Positions 1-9,138 of a DNA stretch of 64,000 nt are shown here, in pieces. The notes under the pieces are model-generated. The model was not told the origin of the DNA and made no database searches. It worked only from the letters and a program-made list of their open reading frames with translations. Every line of letters starts with the position of its first letter. The first letter of the stretch is position 1. The position numbers and the translations under genes were made by a program. Source of the stretch: JAJXWB01 sp037044955 (lineage in GTDB: Bacteria; Pseudomonadota; Alphaproteobacteria; Rhizobiales; Beijerinckiaceae); NCBI GenBank assembly GCA_037044955.1, contig JBAOHX010000002.1:434001-498000 (forward strand), given 5' to 3'.

Positions 1-2
1 AG

Positions 3-621
3 CGCTTTCCCGATGTGCGCTGCATTGAGGTCGACCTGGGCGATTGCAAGCAGATCGACGAGCGGCTCAAGCCGCTTCTCACTCGGCAGCGACGCGCCGG
101 AAATTCTCGTCAACGGCGTCGGTTATTCGCCGAAATATGCGCCGTCCGGCGAGCGCTGGACGCCGTGGACCATGCCGCTCGACCACTGGCGGCAGATTCT
201 CGCCATCAATCTCGACTCGATCTTCTACACAACGGCGCTGGCGCTGCCGGCCATGATCGAGCGGAAATACGGGCGCGTGATCAATATCATTTCGGTCGTA
301 TCGCGCATGAGCGGCGGCGGCGTCGCGCCGGTGCACTACGTGACGGCGAAGACCGGCCTGCTCGGCCTCACGCGGGCGACGGCGCACGAGGTCGGCCAGT
401 ACGGAATCACCGTCAACGGCATCAGTCCCGGTCGCATCGATACGCCGATGATCCACGACGTCCCGGACGCCGTGAACGAGGCGATCGCCAAGGGATTGCC
501 GCTGCGTCGTCTCGGCTTGCCGCGCGACATTGCGGGCTCCGCGCTGTTTCTCGCCTCCGACCTCGCCGACTACCTCACGGGTCTCGTCATCGAGGTCAAT
601 GGCGGCGGCTACATGGTCTGA
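3..621 (+). CDS. SDR family oxidoreductase, cut by window start, one apparent frameshift
   Basis: C-terminal three quarters of a short-chain dehydrogenase/reductase (NAD(P)-dependent oxidation or reduction of a hydroxyl or keto group). Visible are the VNGVG segment at the NNAG position (about 112-126), the catalytic YVTAK (YxxxK) and the ISPGRIDTPM segment after it. The reading begins in the frame of base 3 (RFPDVRCIEVDLGDCK, a typical strand-helix of the family) and passes to the frame of base 1 around 80-95, just before DAPEILVNG, so one extra base is suspected. The N-terminal dinucleotide-binding glycine motif lies outside the window. It is followed 27 bases later by a ThDP enzyme and looks like the first visible gene of a catabolic operon. 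Substrate unknown. Confidence 0.8.
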   Translation, partial: AFPMCAALRSTWAIASRSTSGSSRFSLGSDAPEILVNGVGYSPKYAPSGERWTPWTMPLDHWRQILAINLDSIFYTTALALPAMIERKYGRVINIISVVSRMSGGGVAPVHYVTAKTGLLGLTRATAHEVGQYGITVNGISPGRIDTPMIHDVPDAVNEAIAKGLPLRRLGLPRDIAGSALFLASDLADYLTGLVIEVNGGGYMV

Positions 622-648
622 CATCACACGTTTCACAGGGAGAACAAC

Positions 649-2326
649 ATGAAAATGTCCGGCGCCGACGCGTTCGTTCGCGTCTTCAAGGGATTTGGGG
701 TGGCCCATATGTTCGGGTTGCCCGGCGACAGCCTGGGTCTGTACGACGCGATCTTTCGCGACGGGACGATCCAGCATGTGCTGGTGCGGCATGAACAGGC
801 CGCATCGCACATGGCCGACGCCTACGCCCGTGTGAGCGGACGCGTCGGCGTCTGCGACGCATCGTCCGGCCCCGGCGTGACCAATCTGGTCACGGGTCTG
901 GCGACCGCACACGCGGATTCGATCGCGGTGATCGCCATCGCCTCGACGTCGCCGACGCCGATCCGCCAGCGCGCGAATTTCCAGGAGCTCGATCAGCGCG
1001 CCCTGCTGGCGCCGGTGACCAAGGCGGTCATCGAAATCGACAATCCCGCGCGAATCCCGGAATTGGTGAAGCGCGCGTTCCGGATCGCGACCACAGGCCG
1101 TCCCGGGCCGGTCGTGCTCAATGTTCCCATGGACGTGTATCTGGCGCCGGCCGAGTTCGCGGACGACGCCTTCGACTGCGATGCGCGCTTCGGCGCGTTC
1201 CCGGCCATGCGCGTGCGGCCGCAGGAGGGCGAGACGCAGCGCGTCATGGAACTGCTCGCAGGCGCCAAGAAGCCGGTCCTGTGGTGCGGCGGCGGCGTCA
1301 TCACCGCCGGCGCTTCGGCCGAAGTCCAGGCTTTCGCGGAAGCGACCGGGATTCCCGTCGCCACGACCTATATGGGCAAGGGCGCGCTCCCCGAGGCCCA
1401 TCCGCTGAGCCTCGGCACGGCTGGCCTGCTGGGCCGTCCCGTCACCAACAAATATCTGGCCGACGTCGATCTCGTGCTGGCGGTCGGCACGCGCTTCACG
1501 AATGTCGACACCGCCAACTGGAACGTGCCGAAGCGTGGAACGAAAATCATCCAGATCGACATCGATCCGAGCGAACTCGGCAAGAATTACGATGCGATCC
1601 ATTCGGTGTGGGGCGACGCAAAACTGTTCATGGCGGAATTGCTCGCAGCCTGCCAAGCAGGCGGGCTTCAAGAAGCTCGACGCGGAACGCGAAGTCGCAG
1701 CGATCCGGAACGCATGGCTCGTCGAACGCGGCCCGGACTGCCCGCAGGCGATGCCGAGCGACGAGGAGCCGGTCCATCCGCTTCAGGCCATGCGCGCGCT
1801 GCGCGACGCCATGAAGCCGGAGGATACCCTGGTCTGCGATTCCGGTTTCAATCAGATCTGGGGCGGCCAGTTCTATGAAGTTCCGCGGGCCGGGCGCAGC
1901 TATGTGGGCCCGCGCGGCATGGGAACGATGGGCTTCGGCTTTCCCGCCGCCGTCGGTGCGAAGATCGCCCAGCCCGACAAGCGCTTCGTCGCGCTCGTGG
2001 GCGACGGCGGCTTCATGATGCTCATCCACGAGCTCGAGACGTCGCTGCGCCTGAACGCGCCCGTCGTCATCTGCCTGCTGAACAACCGCAGTCTCGAATA
2101 TTGCAAGCATGCGCAGCTCGGCCTTCTCGGAGGCCGCTTCATCTCGACCGATCTCAGCGACACGAATTTCGCGGCGGTCGCCGAAGCGTTCGGATGTCGC
2201 GGCGTTCGCGTCACGCGCAGTTCCGAGTTGCAGGCCGCGATCAGCGCGGCTCTCGAGTCTCCCGTGACGACCCTGGTCGAGATCATCACGCCGGACTCCG
2301 CGAAACCGGACGGCGTTCCGTTCTGA
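649..2326 (+). pseudogene. ThDP-dependent enzyme, acetolactate synthase large subunit-like, frameshifted
   Basis: Thiamine-diphosphate enzyme of the IlvB/benzoylformate-decarboxylase fold, about 559 residues when repaired, a normal length. The N-terminal Pyr domain has PGDS and the catalytic glutamate in VRHEQAAS; the C-terminal PP domain has the GDGGF...NN cofactor/Mg motif (about 2000-2090). The frame changes from that of 649 to the next at about 1645-1668, between LLAACQ and FKKLDAER, consistent with one extra base in a G-rich stretch. Both halves are well conserved, so a sequencing error is as likely as a real pseudogene. A good Shine-Dalgarno (CAGGGAGAA) precedes 649. No small regulatory subunit (IlvN) lies nearby, and the context (SDR, TRAP transporter) suggests catabolism rather than valine synthesis. 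The actual 2-keto or aldehyde substrate cannot be told. Confidence 0.75.
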
Positions 2327-2338
2327 GGTTCGCGCCTC

Positions 2339-2361
2339 CGCGCCGTCCTACTGGCGGCGCG
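2339..2361 (+). terminator. Hairpin after the ThDP gene
   Basis: Stem CGCGCCGTCC / GGCGGCGCG with one bulged T and a TACT loop, 12 bases after the ThDP stop codon and about 45 bases before dctP. It is followed by an A/T-rich stretch (ATTAAAATTCTT) but no run of T. It could end or attenuate transcription before the TRAP genes. Confidence 0.45.
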
Positions 2362-2406
2362 GGATTAAAATTCTTCGACAATGGTATGAGCAGGGAGAAA
2401 CGATCC

Positions 2407-3423
2407 ATGTACACGAAAACTCTCGTCCGGACATGCGCGCTCGCGATAGTCGCCATTGGCGCCGTGTCTGTTGCGAACGCACAAACGGTAACCGAGCTGA
2501 CTTTCAGCAGCGCCGCGCCGGTGGGTTCGCCGTGGCAGAAGCAATACGAGCGCTTTGCGGCCGACGTTGCGGCCGAGACCAAGGGCAGCGTCAAGATCAA
2601 CATCTTCTACGGCTCGCAGCTCGGCGCCGAGAATGACGTGATCGCGCAGGTCGCGCGCGGGCGAGTCGACATGGGTGGATTTACGCTCGGCTCGATTGGG
2701 CTGCAGGTCCCCGAAGTGCTCGCCACCTCGCTGCCGATGTACTACGACAGCGAAGCGCAACGCGGATGTGTCCTCGACAAATACGCGTTCGAGCCCGTGC
2801 GCGCCGCGCTTGCAAAGAAGAACCTCTCGCTGCTGACCTGGATGGAAGTCGGCTCGCAACAGATCGCTGCGAAAAAGCCGCTGTTGACGCCCGCCGACGT
2901 CAAGGGCCTCAAGATCGGCGTGACGATCAACAAGATGACCGCGGGTCTTTGGGAAGCCGTCGGCGCAGTGCCGGTAGCGACGGCCGTGCCGGAGGCCGCA
3001 TCCGGGCTGAGCACGGGTCTTGTCGACGCATACCCGACCATGGCCGCATTCTACGTGCCGTCGGGGCTCAACAAAGTCGCTCCTGTCTGGACCATCGTCA
3101 ACGTCCAAATGGCTCCCGGCGCGATGATCATCGGGAAGGCCGCGTTAGCCAAGATGACGCCCGAGCAGACAGCCGGTCTTCTGAGGGCGGCGGCGAAGAC
3201 GCCGGCCAGTCAGATCCGTGCGGAAATACTGGCCGCCGAATCCGGAATGATCGCAAAGCACAAGGAAGGCGGCGGAACCGTCGCCCAGGCGAACGACGCG
3301 CAATTGGGCGAATGGAAGACGCTGCTCGCGCCCTATTGGTCCAAGGTCGTCAAGGAACTCGGACCAGCGGCGAGCGAGATTTTCGCCAAAGTCGAGGAAG
3401 GCAAGAAATCCTGCGGCAAGTGA
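2407..3423 (+). CDS. dctP: TRAP transporter solute-binding protein, DctP family
   Basis: Periplasmic binding protein of a tripartite ATP-independent periplasmic transporter, 338 residues, usual length. A Sec signal peptide ends at about residue 23 (VANAQ). The mature part starts with the family pattern of strand, SPWQKQYERFAADV helix and LGAENDVIAQVARGRVDMG. The ATG at 2407 is chosen because AGGGAG lies just upstream; the alternative ATG at 2386 would place that site inside the gene. It is followed by dctQ and dctM. These proteins usually bind carboxylates; the ligand here is unknown. The neighbouring acyl-CoA ligase fits an organic acid substrate (inference). Confidence 0.88.
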   Translation: MYTKTLVRTCALAIVAIGAVSVANAQTVTELTFSSAAPVGSPWQKQYERFAADVAAETKGSVKINIFYGSQLGAENDVIAQVARGRVDMGGFTLGSIGLQVPEVLATSLPMYYDSEAQRGCVLDKYAFEPVRAALAKKNLSLLTWMEVGSQQIAAKKPLLTPADVKGLKIGVTINKMTAGLWEAVGAVPVATAVPEAASGLSTGLVDAYPTMAAFYVPSGLNKVAPVWTIVNVQMAPGAMIIGKAALAKMTPEQTAGLLRAAAKTPASQIRAEILAAESGMIAKHKEGGGTVAQANDAQLGEWKTLLAPYWSKVVKELGPAASEIFAKVEEGKKSCGK

Positions 3424-3434
3424 CGTTGGGCGTT

Positions 3435-3468
3435 GCGCGCGGCGGTCGCTGAAGACGACCCCGCGCGC
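3435..3468 (+). terminator. Strong intercistronic hairpin between dctP and dctQ
   Basis: GCGCGCGG and CCGCGCGC form an outer stem of 8 pairs around an inner GGTCG / CGACC stem with a CTGAAGA loop, with a single unpaired C. It starts 12 bases after the dctP stop. There is no T run, so it is more likely an mRNA-stabilising or partial-termination element that keeps the binding protein in excess over the membrane subunits, a common arrangement for binding-protein-dependent transporters. Confidence 0.5.
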
Positions 3469-3490
3469 CAGCGTCTCAGGAGGAAACCAC

Positions 3491-4072
3491 ATGGGCAATA
3501 ATCTTGAAGCGACGCTCGCGGGTCCACCCGCGCCGCGTTCCGTCACGCGATTGCTGGACGCATGGCATCAGGCCGAATGCTGGCTGGCCGTCGCAGCCTT
3601 TACCTTTGTCGCGGCGATGGTCGCCTACGACGTGATCGCGCGGCAGTTTCTCGGACCGCTTCTCATCGCGGCCGGCGTCGATCCGACCGCGCTGACCATT
3701 CGCGGATCGCAAAAAATGGCGGTCTACGCAATGATCGTCGGAGCATTCTGCGGCATCGGAATAGCGACCGCGGTCGGCGCGCAGATGGTCCCCAAGGTAG
3801 CCTTCGGGCTCGTTCCGGCGCGCTGGTCGATGCACGTCGACAGGATCGCCGACGCCCTGACCTGCGGCGTTCTCCTCTGCGCGAGCTATTTCGCGATTTA
3901 ATTCGTGCTTTCATCGAAAGCATCGGGAATGTTGTCGTCCGGCGGAGTTGAAATCGAGGCGTGGATCATCCAGCTCATCGTGCCGCTCGGGCTGCTTTCG
4001 GCGGCGCTGCGTTATGCGGTCTTTGCCATCTGGCCGGCCGCAAGGCCGACGTCTGCGGAGTTCGTCGAATGA
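3491..4072 (+). pseudogene. dctQ: TRAP transporter small permease (DctQ) with in-frame TAA
   Basis: Small four-helix membrane subunit of the TRAP transporter. Helices are visible at CWLAVAAFTFVAAMVAYDVI, MIVGAFCGIGIATAV, TCGVLLCASYFAI and IIQLIVPLGLLSAALRY. The frame is interrupted by TAA at 3899-3901, but exactly the same frame continues (FVLSSKASGMLSSGG...) through the expected last helix to TGA at 4070-4072, overlapping the ATG of dctM at 4069 as is normal in these operons. A single base change (for example TAC to TAA) explains it: either a nonsense mutation or a sequence error. AGGAGG lies before 3491. Length when read through is 193 residues, normal for the family. Confidence 0.75.
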
Positions 4073-5332
4073 ACGCGCTCGCTCTCGCCAGCCTCGTCGT
4101 CGGGCTCCTTGTTTTCCGCCAACCCCTTCTCGTCATCCTCCTGGCTGCGATTTCCTTCGCGCATCTCGTATGGGGGCAGGGGCGCCTCGATTACGTGATC
4201 GAGGACATGTGGGTGTCGCTCGACAAGGAGATCATCCTGTCGATTCCGATGTTCCTGCTCTGCGGCGGCGTCATGACGCGCGGGTCCGCCGCGCGCCGCC
4301 TGGTGCGCATCGCAGAGGCGATGACGCGCCACATTCCCGGCGGAATGGCGGCTGCGTGCGTGCTCGCCTGCGCCGTCTTCGCGGCCATATCTGGATCGTC
4401 GATCGTGACCATGCTCGCTGTCGGATCGGTTCTCTATCCGGCGATGCGAAAGGCGGGCTATCCGAACAAGGCGGCGCTGGGCGTTGTCATGGCGGGCGGG
4501 TCGCTGGGCGTGGTGCTTCCGCCTTCGATCCCGCTGATCATCTACGGGCTCGTCACCGAGACATCGATCGTCGACCTCTTCGTCGCGGGACTCCTTCCGG
4601 GACTCCTGATGGTGATCCTGTTCGTCGCCTACGTCGTCTGGACCAACCGTCGCCTGCCGACGACGAAGTTCGAGATGCGGGAACTGAACGCGGCGTTGAA
4701 ATCGGGGATATTCGCGCTGCTGATGCCCATCCTTCTGCTCGGCGGCATCTACACCGGATATTTCTCCGCGACCGAATTGGCCGCCATCGCCCTTGTCTAC
4801 GCGGTGATTGTCGAGATCCTGATTCACAAGGAAATGAAGTTGGCCGACATGCGGCACGTCGTCATAGACGTCGCCAAGCTGACCGGCGCCTTGTTTCCGT
4901 TGCTGGCCGTCGCGCTGAGCCTGTCCTTGCTCCTCACCGAGCATCGGGTTCCGGAGTTGATGGTTCACTTCGTGCAGGGATGGTTCACTGGCCCGATCGG
5001 CTTCATGGTGGCCGTCAATATTCTGCTGCTGGTGGTGAGTTGCCTGATGACGACGACCGAAGCGCTCCTGATCCTCGGCCCCTTGCTGGCGCCGGTCGCC
5101 GTCGCCTATGGTTATCCCAAGGTCTTCTTCGGAATTCGTGATGATCCACAATCTCGAGATCGGCTTCATGGTCCCCCCGCTCGGCCTGAACCTGCTGGTG
5201 GCGATGACGGCGTTCAAACAGAATATGAGCGACTTGACGCGAGCGGTGGTCCCATACGTGGTCCTCATGGTGATCGGTCTTGCTATCATCGTCGCATTCC
5301 CGCAGCTCACCATGCTTCTCGTGAAGCACTGA
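4069..5332 (+). pseudogene. dctM: TRAP transporter large permease (DctM), one frameshift near the end
   Basis: Large membrane subunit (about 421 residues when repaired) that carries out sodium-coupled substrate transport with DctP and DctQ. Multiple hydrophobic segments and family motifs are visible: IPMFLLCGGVMTRG, FAAISGSSIVTMLAVG, GSLGVVLPPSIPLIIYG and, after the break, NLEIGFMVPPLGLNL. The frame moves by one at 5131-5141: removal of the C in GGAATTCGTG restores FFGIVMIHNLEIG, the normal reading of this conserved end. The start at 4069 overlaps the dctQ stop (ATGA). Because both sides are intact, a one-base insertion error is a likely explanation. Confidence 0.8.
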
Positions 5333-5352
5333 TGTCGCCGGTATCGGCGACA
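5333..5352 (+). terminator. Hairpin directly after dctM
   Basis: Perfect 8-bp stem TGTCGCCG / CGGCGACA with a GTAT loop, beginning on the base after the dctM stop codon. No T tract follows. It probably marks the 3' end of the TRAP mRNA or a partial terminator before the ligase gene. Confidence 0.45.
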
Positions 5353-5431
5353 CGGATCCGGCGCGAGAGCGCCCACCGCCTTGCCGATTGTTCGACGGCA
5401 TAACGCAAGAACCCTCAATCAGGAGCGCAAC

Positions 5432-7069
5432 ATGTCAACTCGTCCCTGGATCAAGTCTTACGGCGATGTCATTCCCGCCACGATCAACCCTGATTTTGTC
5501 GCAAGCGTGCGCGACCTCCTCGACGGCGCGATGAAGACATTTGCAGACAAGCCGGCGTTCCGGTCGTTCGGACAGACGATGACCTATGCCGACATGGACG
5601 CGCGTTCGCGCGCGCTCGCCGCTTATCTGCAAAAGAAGCTCGGCGTGAAGAAGGGCGACCGCATCGCCGTCATGACGCCGAACATCTTCGCCTTTGCGCT
5701 CGCCATGATCGCCAATGCGCGCATCGGCGCGGTCCAGGTCAACGTCAACCCGCTCTACACGCCGCGCGAACTGGAGCACCAGCTCAATGACGCGGGCGTC
5801 GAGACGATCGTCATCTTCTCCGGTTCGACCGCGACGCTCGCCGAGATCGTCGGCGCCACCAAGGTGAAGAACGTGATCGTCGCCGGCGTCGGCGACGGTT
5901 CGGGCGCGAAGCTGCCCAGCCCGCCGACCGATCCGCGTTTGTCGAATCCGATCGCATTCACGGACGCGCTGGCTGAAGGCGCCGGCATGACATTCGACGC
6001 GCCGGCGCTGCGCGGCGACGATTTCCTGTTCCTGCAATACACGGGCGGCACGACCGGCCTGTCGAAAGGCGCAACCCTCACGCACCGCAATCTCATCGCC
6101 AATATCGAGCAGTTCAAGGCCTTGATGCCGAAGGCGCTCGCGCCCGGCGAAGAAGTGATCGTGACGGCGATTCCGCTCTACCACATCTTCGCCTTGATGG
6201 TGAATTTCCTGACGTATTTCTCGGTCGGCGCCGACAACTGGCTCGTCGCCGATCCGCGCAACATGGACGCTTTCGTCGATGTGCTGAAAGCCGCGCGCCC
6301 CAGCATCTTCATGGGCGTCAACACGCTCTATGCCGGCCTGACCATGCATCCGCGCATTCGCGAAGTCGACTGGTCGCGTCTGAAGCTCGCCGGCGGCGGC
6401 GGCTCGGCGATCGTCGGCGCGGTCTCCGATCGCTGGCGCGAGATCACCGGCACGTTCGTGCGCGAAGGCTTTGGCCTGTCCGAGACGTCGCCGATCGTCT
6501 CGTTCAATCCTGCCTATATCGAGGAATTCACAGGCACGACGGGTCTGCCCATGCCCTCGACCGACGTCGCCATTCTCAACGACGAGAATGAAGAGGTCGG
6601 CGTCGGCGAGGCCGGCGAGGTCTGCGTGAAGGGTCCGCAGGTCATGGTCGGCTACTGGAACAAGCCCGAAGCCAATCGGGACGCCTTCACCAAGGACGGC
6701 TACTTCCGCACCGGCGACATCGGCGTGATCGACGAGCGTGGTTTCCTGAAAATCGTCGATCGCAAGAAGGACATGATCCTCGTCTCGGGCTTCAACGTGT
6801 ACCCGAACGAGATCGAGGCGGTGGCGACGGCCTGCCCCGGCGTCGCCGAATGCGCCTGCGTCGGCGCGCCCGACGAAAAGACGGGCGAAGCCGTGAAACT
6901 CTTCGTCGTCAAGAAGCCCGGCGCAACGCTCACGGAGAAAGACGTGACGGATTTCTGCCGCAAGGAGCTGACGGCCTACAAGGTTCCGAAACACGTCGTC
7001 TTCGTCGAGGCGCTGCCGAAGTCGAACGTCGGCAAGATCCTGCGGCGAGACCTGCGGGGCGCCGCATAA
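5432..7069 (+). CDS. AMP-dependent acyl-CoA synthetase (long-chain fatty acid-CoA ligase type)
   Basis: ANL-superfamily ligase of 545 residues that adenylates a carboxylic acid and transfers it to CoA. The P-loop-like core YTGGTTGLSKGA, GFGLSETSP (A5), the YFRTGDIG motif (A7), the hinge KIVDRKKDMILVSGFNVYP (A8) and the C-terminal catalytic lysine in NVGKILRR (A10) are all present, so it should be active. The ATG at 5432 is preceded by AGGAG; a longer reading from 5381 has no such site. It lies 100 bases downstream of the TRAP genes in the same direction and could activate the imported acid. Chain length and substrate are not readable from the sequence; FadD is the closest broad label. Confidence 0.85.
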   Translation: MSTRPWIKSYGDVIPATINPDFVASVRDLLDGAMKTFADKPAFRSFGQTMTYADMDARSRALAAYLQKKLGVKKGDRIAVMTPNIFAFALAMIANARIGAVQVNVNPLYTPRELEHQLNDAGVETIVIFSGSTATLAEIVGATKVKNVIVAGVGDGSGAKLPSPPTDPRLSNPIAFTDALAEGAGMTFDAPALRGDDFLFLQYTGGTTGLSKGATLTHRNLIANIEQFKALMPKALAPGEEVIVTAIPLYHIFALMVNFLTYFSVGADNWLVADPRNMDAFVDVLKAARPSIFMGVNTLYAGLTMHPRIREVDWSRLKLAGGGGSAIVGAVSDRWREITGTFVREGFGLSETSPIVSFNPAYIEEFTGTTGLPMPSTDVAILNDENEEVGVGEAGEVCVKGPQVMVGYWNKPEANRDAFTKDGYFRTGDIGVIDERGFLKIVDRKKDMILVSGFNVYPNEIEAVATACPGVAECACVGAPDEKTGEAVKLFVVKKPGATLTEKDVTDFCRKELTAYKVPKHVVFVEALPKSNVGKILRRDLRGAA

Positions 7070-7103
7070 GCGGCGCCGGGACTTTCCCCCTCGGGGAAGA
7101 TTA

Positions 7104-7132
7104 CGCGCGCGAGACTGCACGGCTCGCGCGCG
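7104..7132 (+). terminator. GC-rich hairpin after the ligase gene
   Basis: Perfect 10-bp stem CGCGCGCGAG / CTCGCGCGCG with a 9-base loop, 35 bases after the ligase stop. A smaller TTCCCC/GGGGAA hairpin lies just before it (7083-7097). Neither is followed by a clear T run. Together they are a reasonable transcript end. Confidence 0.4.
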
Positions 7133-7163
7133 GCGGGCGCCGACGTCAGTTCGAAAGCAGCCA

Positions 7164-7386
7164 TGTTGGACAAAGCCGTCGCCGCCGAGGTTCGCGGCGA
7201 CTGGTCGATTCCGCGGAGATGGGCGCGATCGCCCATCTCTATCGGGGCGAAGTCTATCGCTCGACGATCTGGCGCATGCGCCGCGACTCGTCACGATCGG
7301 GGGTCGCGCTGTCGACGACATTCGCGAGCAAGGATGCGCCGCCGCTGCCGCCCCTGCTTGCAGCGGTAGTCCAGGGCCTTCTGCGA
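7164..7386 (+). pseudogene. Remnant of a DUF2270-family gene
   Basis: In the frame containing 7204 the translation gives LVDSAEMGAIAHLYRGEVYR and STIWRMR, followed after a short defect by GVALSTTFASKDAPPLP. From memory this matches the conserved N-terminal region of DUF2270 membrane proteins, whose usual text has an RLD-TTNWAVVTTG segment between these two parts; here that segment is shortened by roughly 20 bases. The start (ATG 7164, MLDKAVAAEV) is in another frame and the protein breaks off near 7386, leaving about 70 of more than 200 residues. This is true decay or a deletion junction rather than one base error. The family assignment rests on recalled consensus, so confidence is moderate. 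Confidence 0.45.
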
Positions 7387-7417
7387 AGAATTGCTCCCGC
7401 CCGGCGTGATGAGCTAC

Positions 7418-7750
7418 TCATCCGCTTGCGGCAAGGATGCGCCAGTTGCGATCGTGGGCTTCCGGCCCGGAGTGGCCGGTTGCCTGATTGTAGAATTCGT
7501 TGATCTGACCGGCGAGGTTTTGCCAAGAAGAATTGCCCTTTGGGGTCAGACGCGCGAGCCGGTTTCTTTTGTTGGCCCCGTCGGCAATTCTCTCGACGAG
7601 CTTGTCGCGCTCGAGCCGCTTGATGACGCCGTCGCCTCCCGGCGTGGCGAGCGTCACGCGTGCATGCTCCCGGAATTTGCTGTGCGAGAAATGCAAGAAG
7701 AGCTGACGCTATTGACCGGAGGTGGGCGACGTGCGACCGTACGTGCAAAC
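7418..7750 (-). pseudogene. Remnant of a MarR-family regulator
   Basis: Reading leftward from about 7750 gives TSGQ-stop-RQLFLHFSHSKFREHARVT, then GDGVIKRLERDKLVERIADG, then NKRNRLARLTPKG: the recognition helix, wing and LTPKG signature of MarR winged-helix proteins. An in-frame TAG (7709-7711) separates the first part; a TTG at 7696-7694 could start only a 92-residue fragment lacking the N-terminal dimerisation helix. It lies opposite and next to the DUF2270 remnant, so the 7.1-7.75 kb stretch is a patch of decayed genes between the ligase and M24 genes. Probably non-functional. Confidence 0.5.
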
Positions 7751-7797
7751 GATTGCACGATCGCGTATACAAGCTTGCGGTTCCGGGAGCGAACGAC

Positions 7798-9112
7798 ATG
7801 AAGCAGCGTCGCGCCGCGCTGAAGCCCAATCTCATCCATCCCGACGCGGTCGATCCGCACTGGCGCTGGGATCGCGCGATTCCCGCGCATGGCCACGTGT
7901 CGGTCGACTTTGAACGCCGCGTCGATTTCGACCGGCTGCGGAAGTATCGCCTCGCCCGCGCCCGCGCCGGCGCTGAAGAATTCGCAATGCGGCGCGCTGC
8001 TGCTGTTCGACGTCAACAACATCCGCTACGTCAGCGGCACGAAGATCGGGGAATGGGAGCGCGACAAGCTCTGCCGCTTCGCGCTGCTTGCCGGCGACGG
8101 CGAGCCGATCGTCTGGGATTTCGGCTCGGCGGCCGTGCATCACCGCATATTCTGCGACTGGCTGCCGGCGGACAATTGCCGCGCCGGCATGCTCGGCATG
8201 CGCGGCACCGTGCCGCCCGCCGTACGGTCTGATGAAGGCGCATGCGCAGGAGATCATGAGCCTTCTGAAATCGGCCGGCGTCGCCGACATGCCGGTCGGC
8301 GTCGATCTCGCCGAAGCCGCCATGTTCTTCGAATTGCAGAACGCCGGCATGAAGGTCGTCGACGGCCAGCAGGTCATGCTGGACGCGCGCGAGATCAAGA
8401 ATATCGACGAGATCATGCTGCTCAACCAGGCAGCCGCCATGGTCGACGGCGTCTATCATTCGATCTACGAGCATCTGAAGCCCGGCGTCCGCGAAAACGA
8501 CATCGTCGCGCTCGCCAACAAGCTGCTCTACGAAATGGGCTCGGACGATGTGGAGGCGATCAACGCGATCTCGGGCGAACGCTGCAATCCGCACCCGCAC
8601 AATTTCACCGACCGAATCATCGCGGCCAGGCGACCAGGCCTTTTTCGACATCCTGCAATCCTACCAGGGCTATCGCACCTGCTACTACCGCACCTTCAAT
8701 GTCGGGCGGGCGACGCCGGCGCAGCATGACGCCTACAAGCGCTGCCGCGAATGGCTCGACAAGGCGATCGCGCTGATCAAGCCGGGCGTGACGACCGACA
8801 AGGTCGCGAAAGTCTGGCCGAAGGCGCAGGATTTCGGCTTCCCCAGCGAAATGGCCGCGTTCGGGTTGCAGTTCGGCCATGGCCTCGGCCTCGCGCTGCA
8901 CGAGCGGCCGATCATCTCGCGGCTCGTCTCGCTGGATAATCCCGATGGAGATCAAGACCGGCATGGTCTTCGCGCTGGAGACCTATTGCCCCGCGAGCGA
9001 CGGCTTCTCGGCCGCGCGCATCGAGGAAGAAGTTGTCGTCACCGACAGAGGGTTGCCAGGTCATCTACGCTTGTTCCCGGCGGAAGAACTGCCGATCGCC
9101 AATCGCTACTGA
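7798..9112 (+). pseudogene. M24/creatinase-fold (Xaa-Pro peptidase-like) protein with many one-base insertions
   Basis: Pita-bread-fold protein of the M24 family, about 436 residues after repair. Segments lie in successive frames: 7798 to about 7970, then LLLFDVNNIRYVSGTKIGEW to about 8215, then YGLMKAHAQE...ERCNPHPHNFTDRII to about 8630, then DQAFFDILQSYQGYRTC...GHGLGLALHERP to about 8945, then MEIKTGMVFALETY to 9112. Each step is +1, explained by a single extra base (for instance GCC-g-TAC, ATC-g-CGG, CCC-g-ATG); near 9050-9085 three further extra bases would restore GCQVITLFPAEELP. The first metal Asp (FFDI), His (GHGLGL) and both Glu (ALETY, IEEE) are present, but the second metal Asp of the D-x-x-R-T motif is replaced (CYYRT), so this clade may be a non-metallo hydrolase or lyase rather than a peptidase. 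Confidence 0.7.
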
Positions 9113-9138
9113 CCGCGCATGCGCAACGGAGTGTCTCG

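Noticed and set aside
649..2326. Biosynthetic acetolactate synthase (ilvB)
   Set aside because: No ilvN or ilvC nearby, catabolic neighbours and shared motifs with many ThDP enzymes; only the broad family can be named.
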